Shown here piece by piece: positions 35,501 to 42,580 of a stretch of DNA of 42,580 nucleotides. The notes below the pieces were generated by a model that did not search any database, was not told where the DNA came from, and saw nothing but the letters and a program-made list of their open reading frames with translations. A program made the translations under genes and the position numbers. The DNA is from Methanomassiliicoccales archaeon (GTDB lineage: Archaea > Thermoplasmatota > Thermoplasmata > RBG-16-68-12 > SOIM01): positions 1 to 42,580 of the forward strand of contig JAUVHO010000014.1 of NCBI GenBank assembly GCA_030593295.1, read 5' to 3'. Each line of letters begins with the position of its first letter. Within the stretch, counting starts at the first letter, position 1.

Positions 35501-38500
35501 TTGTGACATTGACGTTGCCCATTCCATCATCGGCGATCACCCTGGCGGAACCCGGTGTGGTGGGAGTGAGGTTTGTCGAGGAACTGGGACCGGGCTCTAT
35601 CACTCCTATACCGCTCGTCAAGCTCCAGTTCACGATTGCTTGAGCAATCAGATTGCCGTCCCCATCGACCCCGTAGGCGCTGAATGCTACTTCGTTCTCG
35701 GTCGTTATCGTTCCCACTTGCCACGGGGTGATGCCAATCGAGACCATTTGGCCCGTCCCAACCGTGACCGTTGTGTAGTTGGAGATGGCGTCGTCCGAGT
35801 TGTTGCAGTAGACCCTCCAGGTCCCAACCGAACCGGGATTGTAGAGGCCATTCACGTTCACCACCCCCGTCGGATCGGTGGTTGACCAGAACTGCTGGAA
35901 GGCCACCACCTTATCGTATATATCCCTCCCGGTTGCATCCAGGTCCACCACGTCATCCGCCGTTCCGCTCCAAGTGGATATCGACATATCGATGTGGTCC
36001 AGTGGTTCAAGGTGGATGTAGGTCAGGTTCATGTGGTACAGAATCGGAGACGTGACGTTGGACAATGTAGAGAGTTCGGCCTTCACCCTTATGTCTGGAA
36101 TCGCGACGCTGCTCATGTTGAAACCCGGGCTCATCTCTTGCCAGATCGTGCCGTTATTCGTGCTGTAGTAGTACTTGATATCATTCCCTGGTTGCATGGA
36201 TGCGGAGGCGTCGAACACTCCCCACTCGATTATATCTGGTGGAGAGAACTCGTTCGCCTGGACCATTCCCCATGTCGCGTAACTGCTGTATTCAATACTG
36301 ATGTCCTCCAGCTCAGGTGACAAGAAGGAATCGGTTGTGCTCAGGATGACTTTGTACTGCATATGGGTCGAGGCCGGATGCGCTATCGGCTCACCAGTGC
36401 TTATCGAATAAGGGGGAGACCAAGGTGTCCAGCTCCCGTCCGGAACAGGAGTATCCCCAACTCTGGTCATTATCTCCAAAGATGTCCCAGGAGGAAGTGT
36501 CTGGTTCCATGAGATGCTCTTCCAGTTCATTGAAAACCCTGGGCTGAATATCGGAGAAAGGTACTCTCCCATGAGTGGATTTGTGATTCTAACATTGTCG
36601 AACCGCACGGTCGCATTGGATGGTCCGATGTTATTCGAGAACAGTGTCAATCCCAGCCTAACTGTGTGATCCACATCATGAACCACATAATCGCCAACAT
36701 CGACCTCGATCGAGCTCCAACCCCCCATAATGCCCGTGTCAAGCGACCAGACTTCTTCATCATCTATATGGGCATGCAGTGTGGCCTTGTTTATGTTGAT
36801 CAGATCCTCCATGTAGTAGTCGAATGCCAGCTTGACGTCCGCCCAACGCACTTGAATCTCAGAGAGGATTGGCGTGTGGTTCTGATGAGATGTGAAGAAC
36901 TCCACCTTGTACTGCAGGTACCTTCCTGGACTCGAGACAATGATTTCTCCATCTGGGTTGGAGTAGTTCGAAACAGGCATCCAGCCCTCCCAGGTTCCTG
37001 GGAAGTTGTAGGGATCGTCCGTTGAGCCTGTTCTGGTCTGGACGGTGATTGATGTTGTTCCGGGTGTCGTGGTCTCGCTCCACCTTATGTTCTTCCAGAC
37101 GACCTTCTGGCCTGCGTCGTACGCCCTAGATATCATGGAGCCAGAGGAGGGATATGTCAGATTGGAGTAGGTCACTACCAGTTGAGGGCAATACTGAGGC
37201 ATGGCCGTCTCGCTGGAGTGAAACTGCTTGTCGATTAGGAGTGTGGTGTTGTCTATGATGCCGATGATGCCGAAATTTCCATAGCTCTCAGGGTGATTGC
37301 CAGCCCCCCATTTGCGAAGTGCATCTGTCAGATCCCAACCCATCCATATGTCGTCTCCGTACGAGTACTTGATATGGGTCGTCGCAAGAAGGGAAGTCCA
37401 ATTGAAATCACCGCCGAATGTGATCCAGGAATCCTCCCATGTGACATTGGATTCCGTCCACGGAGTTGTCACTCTGTAGAACGAGATGTTCCATCCCGGA
37501 CCCAGGTTGGCCCCCATCCTCAGCCACAAGTACGAGCTTTCCACTCTAGCATCCGGGGGTACTGATGAGAGATCGAACTGCATCAGGATTCTCCTCTCGG
37601 ATGTGCCGCCAGAGGGACTCAAAGTCATGAGCGTCGGTTCTGACCCGAAGTTCTGCTTGGAATCCGAACCAGCTACTATGTAGGCGTCATTGCCCGTAAA
37701 CACACTCTGCACAAGGGTGGTCGTCTCCCTTATGCCAGATACGGCCGATAGGGTCACATTCCCAGGGTCGGAAGAGAGGTCGATGTTGGTCTTGTTCAAT
37801 GCGGCATTGAAGTCGAACTGCCCTGTGTCACGGTATCCGACGTTCCCCAGCCTATTGAAGACCTGGTAGACGCTGCCGGTCTCGTCAATGGGCTCGATGA
37901 AGACATCCAGCCATATTGAATTGAATTCGACGTACGCGTAGGGCGGCTCATCAGTGTTCTGAAATCGAACCTCGAGCGTCGAGATGGTTGAATTGCTCCA
38001 GGTGGAATGGAAGTGTGTTATATCATACGATTTGGTCATATCATCGGTCTCGCCGTCCATGGGGACGATGTCCGTTCTCCTGAACACTCCAGTCTCATTC
38101 TTGATCATGACCGATGTCTGTGAGTCATATTCGACAAAGTCAACTCTGTATGTGGCCCAGAGCACGACCTTACCGATCTTGCCCTCTGGCACAAGATCTG
38201 GATCGAATCCCTGCAACAGAATGTACTCAGAGGCCGAACTGTCTAGATGATACCATTGCGAGTCCACATTTAGAAGGCTCTCATTTGCAAGAAGCCCTCC
38301 GGGTACCGTGGAACCATCTCCGGTTGCCTGGTCAACAGTCACTCTCTCATAGAACGATGATATCCCTTGGTTGTTGTCGTGCGTGAGCAAGCTGTTCTGG
38401 TCCACCGGGGAGTACTGTGATGAGATATTGCCATTGGGGCTGTTCACGTAGGTCCAATTGGCATTCATCGAGAAGTTCCCATTGGCGATTGCATTCCTTG

Positions 38501-38837
38501 TCAGATCTGAGAGCTTCAGCTTCCCGTCCAAGGTGGCGTTTGTGTTGTCCAGTGTACCGTTCCTGAAATCTGATTCACTCGTTTGGTCCCAGGTGAGGTT
38601 ATTCACGGCCAACTTGGCCTCTTGATTCGATAGGTCGATGTTGTTAGTGGTGTAGTTGCCAGGGTCGGCAAACTCCCAGACCACGGTGCTGGTGTAGTTG
38701 CCGTTGGGTATGAGCCTTGGATCCGCCGATCCTATCCTGTCCGACTTGTCGAACATGAAAAAGCCGAAGCTTGTCGTGAGGGTGAATACTATGGCTATCG
38801 AGAGAGCCCTTGCTAGTGCGGTCTCTTTCTGAAACAT
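32568..38837 (-). CDS. Giant surface receptor-like protein with cadherin-like repeats and a cytosolic roadblock/longin-like domain
   Basis: A 2089-residue protein. A signal anchor covers residues 8-28. Residues of about 367-560 resemble the DNRLRE domain (DAYIVAGSDSKQNFGSEPTL, RRILMQFDLSSVP). Several beta-sandwich domains follow, and residues of about 1330-1860 are cadherin-like repeats (YITDIDNDPSDFSL, NDPPEIANVP) with Asp-rich calcium sites. A membrane helix lies at 1875-1897. The cytosolic part 1900-2050 (VEDLFLIHRNGMLIEHHTRRLK...FLDRGEYVTVAIVVRGEE) has the alternating strands of roadblock/longin-type domains, and the tail is a KNGRKNGRKN-like run. I infer transmission of a surface signal to the cytosol; no substrate is known. 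Confidence 0.82.
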   Translation of the reverse strand: MFQKETALARALSIAIVFTLTTSFGFFMFDKSDRIGSADPRLIPNGNYTSTVVWEFADPGNYTTNNIDLSNQEAKLAVNNLTWDQTSESDFRNGTLDNTNATLDGKLKLSDLTRNAIANGNFSMNANWTYVNSPNGNISSQYSPVDQNSLLTHDNNQGISSFYERVTVDQATGDGSTVPGGLLANESLLNVDSQWYHLDSSASEYILLQGFDPDLVPEGKIGKVVLWATYRVDFVEYDSQTSVMIKNETGVFRRTDIVPMDGETDDMTKSYDITHFHSTWSNSTISTLEVRFQNTDEPPYAYVEFNSIWLDVFIEPIDETGSVYQVFNRLGNVGYRDTGQFDFNAALNKTNIDLSSDPGNVTLSAVSGIRETTTLVQSVFTGNDAYIVAGSDSKQNFGSEPTLMTLSPSGGTSERRILMQFDLSSVPPDARVESSYLWLRMGANLGPGWNISFYRVTTPWTESNVTWEDSWITFGGDFNWTSLLATTHIKYSYGDDIWMGWDLTDALRKWGAGNHPESYGNFGIIGIIDNTTLLIDKQFHSSETAMPQYCPQLVVTYSNLTYPSSGSMISRAYDAGQKVVWKNIRWSETTTPGTTSITVQTRTGSTDDPYNFPGTWEGWMPVSNYSNPDGEIIVSSPGRYLQYKVEFFTSHQNHTPILSEIQVRWADVKLAFDYYMEDLININKATLHAHIDDEEVWSLDTGIMGGWSSIEVDVGDYVVHDVDHTVRLGLTLFSNNIGPSNATVRFDNVRITNPLMGEYLSPIFSPGFSMNWKSISWNQTLPPGTSLEIMTRVGDTPVPDGSWTPWSPPYSISTGEPIAHPASTHMQYKVILSTTDSFLSPELEDISIEYSSYATWGMVQANEFSPPDIIEWGVFDASASMQPGNDIKYYYSTNNGTIWQEMSPGFNMSSVAIPDIRVKAELSTLSNVTSPILYHMNLTYIHLEPLDHIDMSISTWSGTADDVVDLDATGRDIYDKVVAFQQFWSTTDPTGVVNVNGLYNPGSVGTWRVYCNNSDDAISNYTTVTVGTGQMVSIGITPWQVGTITTENEVAFSAYGVDGDGNLIAQAIVNWSLTSGIGVIEPGPSSSTNLTPTTPGSARVIADDGMGNVNVTSPITVIPGASADIAITPYDPGTLTTDDTVLFAACGKDKYGNTIGSVSVNWSVIGGIGSIPSGPSESALFDPTTVGNGRIVADDGLGHVNSTAVFSVSAGQVTSVQITPSYAEVGIGEEQNFTVQGFDSDGNPASLVTTIWTTDVGNIVQATATSATLEAQSTPKLGGWVNATHGSGTGSATVDVVEYQLSPVIQGTVPSQERPEDYGSWSLDLSGFASDPNEGAGTLMWNVKDYDSSLYTVSGTSIAGNHILVFTTVQDAYGSDQPTLELINSLGFKDVQPIWINITPVNDYPVFSSSPDLFVRYDEQYVFDYSPYITDIDNDPSDFSLITDDLTNTTVNGLNVTFSYPQSMVGQTAYVRITVMDGAGGSDSDLISVRVSANYPPTLVKLLPDIVINEGETLEDVFDLDDYIVDPDADSLFFSLGYTHLTIDIDGEHVVDITAMDQWTGFENVTFRAVDPIGGIAEDTIMVQVIGVNDPPEIANVPPFVIHYDFPFMFDLFPYITDVDNDLDELTVWTSNPENVTVNGMVITLLYPEVWGGSPYPYTVPLTLFVSDGTDSSFLVVTVSVTDNYPPSVLKKLPDLTFDEDFQIEYAFDLDEYFMDADNDTLFFVSGQETLVVTIDGDHSVTIAAPQNWFGTEYVTFRAIDLHGALVEDTIQVDVRPINDAPEIATIPNQYVIYREWTLDLTNYLSDVDNDISELNVSVESQYVYADSMILFFVYPDGVDRDNITITVSDGVSNTTRYILVVIEGNEPTDWLSSNWLLLVILLTGIIMAIGSGGYLLLKKPMIVEDLFLIHRNGMLIEHHTRRLKITVDHDILSGMLTAILEFTRETFTYGEGGGLKKMDLGERKIFLDRGEYVTVAIVVRGEEPEDMSEEISKLIQDVEERYPEIEDWDGTVGAFKGLPEMLGAFVKGTYEKGFWRTGPKRIKTLLDERQKGNSNNKSKKNGRKNGRKNAKKNGKNTSKPDPEENQEN

Positions 38838-38842
38838 GATAA

Positions 38843-38864
38843 AGACCTACGCCTTGTGAGGTCT
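38843..38864 (-). other. Hairpin in the leader of the 2089-residue gene
   Basis: AGACCT and AGGTCT (6 bp, 10-base loop) end 5 bases before the ATG, where a ribosome site would be expected. It could affect translation initiation. Confidence 0.45.
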
Positions 38865-38893
38865 ATCTGAAAGACTGTTGGTTATTTGGGTGT

Positions 38894-38905
38894 GGATATA
38901 TAAGG
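38894..38905 (-). promoter_or_regulatory. TATA box for the 2089-residue gene
   Basis: CCTTATATATCC on the minus strand. Transcription would start near 38870, giving a leader of about 30 bases that begins with the hairpin at 38843-38864. Confidence 0.6.
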
Positions 38906-38986
38906 AACTGACCGTCCAGATATCGAAGGTGATTATCACACTCGGTATCGGCCTTCATCAATGGATCGCGATAAAAGGACTGGATG

Positions 38987-39199
38987 TCCCTCGGCAGTAA
39001 CGGTACGAATCATGGTACGCTATGCGACCTCCTCGTCCTGACCCTTGCCGAGGGATTGTTGGATACCGGGGTTGGCCTCCTATCATTGAACCGCGTCACG
39101 CGGAGATCAAAGAGGGACCCATTGTACGGTACCCTCTCCAGCTTGCTCCACAGTTCATGAATCCCTGTGGTCTTCGACTGGAGCAGAAGAGCATCTGCT
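38987..39199. ncRNA. Candidate structured noncoding RNA (strand unknown)
   Basis: The 386-base gap 38838-39223 has no credible ORF but a dense set of inverted repeats: TCCCTCGGCA/TGCCGAGGGA (38987-38996 with 39046-39055, 10 bp perfect), CCGCG/CGCGG (39091-39103, triloop), GAGGG/CCCTC (39112-39136), CTCCAG/CTGGAG (39136-39183) enclosing CCACAG/CTGTGG (39148-39170), and AGCAGA/TCTGCT (39182-39199). Near-identical 13-base direct repeats (GATAAAAGGAYTG, 38970-38982 and 39207-39219) flank it and could be TATA boxes on either strand. It does not show the RNase P or SRP RNA signatures I know. Confidence 0.45.
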
Positions 39200-39223
39200 T
39201 AACAAGGATAAAAGGATTGCTGT

Positions 39224-40102
39224 TCAGGCCGTGTCTATGCTGACGAGTTCGATTTGGAAGTAGAGTGTGAGTCCATATAGATCATGATTCGGATCATCGA
39301 TGTATCCCCGACTGGGCGGTACGACCTCGACCTTCGTCTCTCCGGTCTTCATGCCCACCAAGCCATCCGAGAATCCCGAAATCACACGAATGTAAGTTTC
39401 ATCCGCGTTCGCTGGGTCGACGGCAACTGACAGGGAGGTTCTTCCTTCCCAGTAGGAGCTATCTTGTACATTAGCAGTGTCTTTCACCCACAGGATGTAG
39501 TTGCACGTGACCTTGTCATCCTGCACAACCGTTCTCGTGCTCAAGCTCACCACATCCACTGTCAGATCGAGGAAGTCGTTTGCTGTGGAATCTGCCCGGG
39601 ATGTCGCATAGACCCTGAAGTTGTAAGAGCCAAGAGGAGTTGTAGCTGGCACATCGACATGGATGATGCTGATGTGCTGCTGACCGGAAGTCAGGCCGAC
39701 TGTCTGGCTATCATATGTGACCTGCAAGGGCGATGAATCAACCGAACTGAGATCGAAGTTGTCCGCCACCGTGGACAGGCTCGTCATCTGCACTCCCCAT
39801 TCGGTATATCCTCCAGGCTCGGCTCGATGGGTGTTCGGGCCTGGGTCGGTCTTGAGAAGTATGCCGTATCTCTTGTCCGTCTCCCCGTTCTCCTCGCTGA
39901 ACACGAACGAAGGCTGAATAATGTAAACGGCCAGAACAATGACTATGACGATCATGGCGATGATTCCCAGAACGCTGATCCTGCCTTCCCTGAACCATTT
40001 CCCGCAGTTGGGACATCTCCAGGAGTTATCATACACCGGTTTCCCGCAGTAGAAGCACTCCACGGTATCCTCATCGTGCTCTACCTTCCTTCTCTTGGCC
40101 AT
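39224..40102 (-). CDS. Membrane-tethered protein: cytosolic zinc ribbon, one helix, extracellular FKBP-like domain
   Basis: A 292-residue protein. Residues 16-33 form a zinc ribbon (CFYC...CPNC), 42-64 a membrane helix, and the rest is extracellular. A beta-rich domain (70-190) is followed by an FKBP-type prolyl isomerase-like domain (about 195-290) recognised by DKVTCNYILWVKD, VISGFSDGLVGMKTGETKVEVVPP and LTLYFQIELVSID. The catalytic aromatic pocket looks incomplete, so it may be a chaperone or binding domain rather than an active isomerase. The ATG at 40102 is chosen over an upstream TTG (40147) because a TTAATATT box lies about 25 bases before it. Confidence 0.78.
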   Translation of the reverse strand: MAKRRKVEHDEDTVECFYCGKPVYDNSWRCPNCGKWFREGRISVLGIIAMIVIVIVLAVYIIQPSFVFSEENGETDKRYGILLKTDPGPNTHRAEPGGYTEWGVQMTSLSTVADNFDLSSVDSSPLQVTYDSQTVGLTSGQQHISIIHVDVPATTPLGSYNFRVYATSRADSTANDFLDLTVDVVSLSTRTVVQDDKVTCNYILWVKDTANVQDSSYWEGRTSLSVAVDPANADETYIRVISGFSDGLVGMKTGETKVEVVPPSRGYIDDPNHDLYGLTLYFQIELVSIDTA

Positions 40103-40181
40103 GTGAACCCTGACTATCGTTTCTCGAATATTAACCTTGCGCACCAAATACTTTATCTATTCTACTCCCATCTGAATTCCA
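40103..40181. promoter_or_regulatory. Divergent promoter region
   Basis: The 79-base gap carries GGTTAATATT on the minus strand near 40127-40136 and CTTTATCTAT on the plus strand at 40151-40160. Each lies about 22-35 bases from its start codon, so both mRNAs are probably leaderless; the rightward one begins with GTG. Confidence 0.55.
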
Positions 40182-40811
40182 GTGTCTGAAATCGAAGTAC
40201 TGCCACGCATTCTGATTCTTGACAGGGAGGCCGTCTATGAGGGCCGGGACGGGTATCTCCCCATGAATGTGGATGCTCATGAAGCGGTAGGTAAGCTCCT
40301 CGCCGATTACGAGAGAGCGCTCATTGTGGACATGAACGGAGTTCGTAACAACAGACCAAAGCTCGATTTCATAAAAGACTTCGAGAAGAAGTCCATTTGG
40401 GTTGATGGTGGCGCCCGCAAGGCGGACAATGCCATTGATCTGTTCATCGCAGGTGCGGAGAAGGTGGTGCTGAGAACCGAGACCTTGGTCTCGATGGATG
40501 AGCTCAGAAAGGCCCATGAGCTTTCGGACCAGTTGATTTTCGAGCTGGATTTGGCCGATGGCAGAACCATCAATGGTCCGCCGGAGTTCCAAGAACGGCG
40601 CCCGGAAGACCTCATGAAGGACGTTGCACTCATCGGACTGAGGTCCTGTCTGTATCTGGACAAGAACGGGCACATTCCGAGTCCAAGCATACTACATGGG
40701 CTTCCAGATGACTTCGAGCTCTACGTCGGCATGCTTCATCAGTCAGATTCAGCAAGGCTCGAGGGTTCAGGTATCAAGGGCATAATCGTTGACGCCAAGG
40801 AGCTGGTCTAG
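40182..40811 (+). CDS. HisA/HisF-like TIM-barrel protein (COG1411-like)
   Basis: A 209-residue protein related to the ProFAR isomerase HisA. It has RILILDREAVYEG at the first strand, ALIVDMNGVRNNRPKLDFIKDF, SIWVDGGARKADNAIDLFIAGAEKVVLRTETL and GSGIKGIIVDAKEL, the order of strands expected of this barrel. It is shorter than HisA (about 240) and belongs to the archaeal uncharacterised group, so a role in histidine synthesis should not be assumed. It starts at a GTG with a TATA box at leaderless distance. Its stop shares one base with the next start. Confidence 0.85.
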   Translation: MSEIEVLPRILILDREAVYEGRDGYLPMNVDAHEAVGKLLADYERALIVDMNGVRNNRPKLDFIKDFEKKSIWVDGGARKADNAIDLFIAGAEKVVLRTETLVSMDELRKAHELSDQLIFELDLADGRTINGPPEFQERRPEDLMKDVALIGLRSCLYLDKNGHIPSPSILHGLPDDFELYVGMLHQSDSARLEGSGIKGIIVDAKELV

Positions 40812-41290
40812 TGGAGGAGCTCAAAAGGGCAATCGCCTTGCTCTTCAAGAGAAAGGGCGGTTCCCAGATGACAGAGAAGGAGTTCGTCTTCTCTGCATCC
40901 ATGGATCTGAGATGGTTCCCTCCCAAGGACTCTCAGAAGCTTCTCGATGTTGCTCTGTCAAGGAGCGCTGTCACCCTGGAGGATGGGCAGGTCTCTCCCG
41001 CCTTTGAGATTGATGGCGTAGAAGTCCCTCTGGACTTCTCCCCGAACCGTTCAGTTCTTGAAATGCCGGCCGAGGAGGACATGTTCTCCAAGATTCTGAA
41101 CCACATCATGACCAAGCTGGATATGGATAAGAAGGATGCCATTTCCCGGATAAATGCGATCCAAGAGCAGATGGAAGTGGAGATCGAGGTCGCCGCCCTG
41201 CTGGCCGGGGAGGAACTGGACATCGATATGAGTAGGTTCATGAAAGGCGTGGAAAAGGAGATCCTGAACCGAATCAGGGCACAGGCCTAG
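40811..41290 (+). CDS. DUF2240 family protein
   Basis: A 159-residue archaeal protein of unknown function. The N-terminal 75 residues (KRAIALLFKRKGGSQMTEKEFVFSASMDLRWFPPKDSQKLLDVAL) look like a winged helix and match the DUF2240 pattern, including DGVEVPLDFSPN. The C-terminal half is helical, possibly coiled coil. The GTG start overlaps the previous stop by one base (TAGTG), so it is coupled to the HisA-like gene. The 3' end overlaps a convergent gene by 4 bases. Confidence 0.85.
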   Translation: MEELKRAIALLFKRKGGSQMTEKEFVFSASMDLRWFPPKDSQKLLDVALSRSAVTLEDGQVSPAFEIDGVEVPLDFSPNRSVLEMPAEEDMFSKILNHIMTKLDMDKKDAISRINAIQEQMEVEIEVAALLAGEELDIDMSRFMKGVEKEILNRIRAQA

Positions 41291-41532
41291 CGTTCTTCTT
41301 CGTCGGTTTGATTATCTTCATCTTCTTCCTCGCGCGGACGCAAGAAAAGGTGCGGCTTGAACAACAGTTCTATGGCAATGAAAGCAACGGCAATGAACGC
41401 CACCGAGCAGACCAGCCCTAGGCTGGATTGACCGTTGGAATCTCCTGCCACATTGAGGTACACAAAATAGGCCAGTACCGCGACGATGATCGCAACTACG
41501 GCAATGAGGATGTATATGGGAGCTCTCTTCAT
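41287..41532 (-). CDS. Small two-helix membrane protein
   Basis: An 81-residue protein. It has two hydrophobic segments, at about 5-28 (IYILIAVVAIIVAVLAYFVYL) and 38-60, followed by an acidic tail (EEEDEDNQTDEEER). No family was recognised. Its start overlaps the MBF1 stop by 4 bases (ATGA), so it is translated with MBF1. Confidence 0.75.
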   Translation of the reverse strand: MKRAPIYILIAVVAIIVAVLAYFVYLNVAGDSNGQSSLGLVCSVAFIAVAFIAIELLFKPHLFLRPREEEDEDNQTDEEER

Positions 41533-42011
41533 TCCTTTGCCTCTCTGATGAGGTCCCCTATGGTCAACGCCTTTCCAGTGGTCTTCTTCTCGACCTCTGT
41601 CGGTTTCAGCTTCTCTCTTAGCGTAATGCCGAGGGCTCTCTCCAGTTTTGCCACCAACTTATCGTCCGGTCGTAAGTCCCCCGTTTCCAGTTTGTTGATG
41701 ACACTCCACTTCTCGTTAAGCTGCTTGCCGAATTCCTCTTGGCTGATGTCCATTCGCATTCTTGCTTCCCGTATTCTGGTGGAGAAGTCCCTGACAAGGA
41801 TGTCCACCTCTCTCTCGTAGATGTCCCGGGGTCGGTACCGTTTCCTCTCCAACCTCTCTAGGACAGGGGATTCCTTCCTAGCTTGCTCCTTGGTGACCGG
41901 CGTACCGAACTTGGCGCAGTTGCTGCACACATTGAGGGGCGTTCCTTCAATGATCACCCTCCTGGTCTTGGGGAATTCAGTGCCACATAGCTCACAAATC
42001 AAAGCCAACAC
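41529..42011 (-). CDS. mbf1: Multiprotein bridging factor 1 (aMBF1)
   Basis: A 160-residue archaeal coactivator-like protein. An N-terminal zinc ribbon (C6, C9, C29, C32) is followed by a linker and a Cro/C1-type helix-turn-helix (residues of about 76-135, IREARMRMDISQEEFGKQLNEKWSVINKLETGDLRPDDKLVAKLERALGI), then TVEK-like C-terminal residues ending ALTIGDLIREAKE. In archaea it associates with the ribosome or with TATA-binding protein. The start is GTG at 42011 with an A/T box (TATTCAAATAG) about 27 bases upstream, fitting a leaderless start. Confidence 0.93.
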   Translation of the reverse strand: MLALICELCGTEFPKTRRVIIEGTPLNVCSNCAKFGTPVTKEQARKESPVLERLERKRYRPRDIYEREVDILVRDFSTRIREARMRMDISQEEFGKQLNEKWSVINKLETGDLRPDDKLVAKLERALGITLREKLKPTEVEKKTTGKALTIGDLIREAKE

Positions 42012-42191
42012 CGACAGAAATCATAAACTCTCCTAACTATTTGAATATCGCGGGTAATTACTCTTCAGCATCTCAACAGAACATCCCACTTTGCCCTCGC
42101 GGCTCGCTGATCCAATCAAACTCAACAACCAACCTCTACATGAAACATTGCTGTCTGCTACCCAACGGAAGTCTTGAAAAGGTGGAAAACG

Positions 42192-42580
42192 ATGGCAGAC
42201 CTCATGCAATCAATATTCAGAGAGGATGAAGAGATTGTGATAACATCAATCATAGACACCCCAGATGGTCTTGTGATGGTTGGAAGTGCCAAGAATGACG
42301 ATTATAGAGCTCTAATTGCCAAAATGAATAAGACCAGAGAGTTGGAATGGAAGAAAACCTACGGTCGCAACTCTGTGGATTACGAGGGGCAGAGCATAGT
42401 CGCAACCAATGATGGTTTCTTGATATGTGGATGTTCAGAAGGTCACGCCTCTGAATGTGGTGGTCGTGATTGGAAGGCATATCTGCTAAAAGTGAATTCA
42501 AGTGGGGAGAAACAGTGGGAAAGATCTTTCCGGATTTTGGGAAATGAATGTGCTTTTTCACTCGCTGTAAAGGAGAATAT
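42192..42580 (+). CDS. Beta-propeller-like repeat protein, 3' end outside window
   Basis: The first 129 codons are visible and the frame stays open to the right edge. The sequence carries repeats of the form T-D-G-x(2)-x-G-x-[AS]...K-x-N-x-G-x-x-x-W-x-x-x-[YF] (TPDGLVMVGSAK, NDGFLICGCSEG, LLKVNSSGEKQWERSF), typical of PQQ/delta-60-like propellers. No signal peptide is seen. An AAGGTGG site 6 bases before the ATG supports the start. Codons are more A/T-rich than in the neighbours. The function cannot be told from the fragment. Confidence 0.75.
   Translation, partial: MADLMQSIFREDEEIVITSIIDTPDGLVMVGSAKNDDYRALIAKMNKTRELEWKKTYGRNSVDYEGQSIVATNDGFLICGCSEGHASECGGRDWKAYLLKVNSSGEKQWERSFRILGNECAFSLAVKEN

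Noticed and set aside
38987-39199. RNase P RNA, SRP RNA or 5S rRNA in the 38838-39223 gap
   Set aside because: I looked for the P4 core, the SRP helix 8 motif and 5S signatures on both strands and did not find convincing matches; the element is also short for the first two.
40182-40811. Histidine biosynthesis isomerase HisA
   Set aside because: It is shorter than HisA and belongs to the separate archaeal HisA-like group; no other his genes are nearby.

Overview
The window is archaeal chromosome, most likely from the Thermoplasmatota or a close euryarchaeal relative. Supporting signs are archaeal RNA polymerase subunits (unsplit RpoB, RpoH, RpoK), aEF-1 beta, a VAT/Cdc48 AAA ATPase next to Hsp20, MBF1, a mevalonate kinase, TATA-type promoters often 25-30 bases from the start codon (leaderless mRNAs), and a tRNA with bulge-helix-bulge introns. 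The lineage call is an inference; no 16S gene is present.

Layout. 1-2902 (minus strand): tRNA-Lys(UUU) interrupted by three introns, then rpoH and the 5' two thirds of rpoB. 3141-5013 (plus): a four-CxxC zinc protein, aEF-1 beta and an MscS channel. 5010-8367: an amino-acid transporter fused to two universal-stress domains, divergent from a radical SAM enzyme. 8347-13347 (minus): an Lrp-type ligand-binding (RAM) protein and a 1576-residue FG-GAP surface protein. 13438-15937 (minus): imidazolonepropionase, mevalonate kinase and a tiny basic coiled-coil protein. 16024-19660 (minus): a heat-shock-like module of HTH regulator, rpoK (not obvious because it is only 57 codons), cdc48 and hsp20. The same palindrome, TTAAC-N5-GTTAA, lies at the promoters of the regulator and of cdc48. 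19774-20811: a cytoplasmic beta-propeller with a zinc ribbon.

20905-38837 is the most unusual region. An HTH regulator overlaps a 2346-residue membrane-spanning protein: a degenerate RecA/KaiC-like domain, TPRs, zinc ribbons and a long Thr-Asn-Gly-Leu repeat linker inside the cell, then one membrane segment, and outside it CBM9-like, thrombospondin-3-like, lamin-tail-like and six-Asp-box propeller domains ending in a second membrane anchor. A 1213-residue paralogue follows with a reduced version of the same plan. A convergent 2089-residue protein has a huge extracellular part (DNRLRE-like and cadherin-like repeats), one membrane segment and a cytosolic roadblock/longin-like domain. I infer a set of envelope proteins that connect the cell surface to cytosolic modules; their function is unknown.

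38838-39223 holds no gene but a strongly structured 210-base element flanked by 13-base near-identical direct repeats, possibly a noncoding RNA. 39224-42580: a membrane-tethered FKBP-like protein, a HisA/HisF-like protein with a DUF2240 protein, a small membrane protein with MBF1, and the start of a beta-propeller-like gene cut by the window end. I saw no CRISPR array, transposase, rRNA or integrase.
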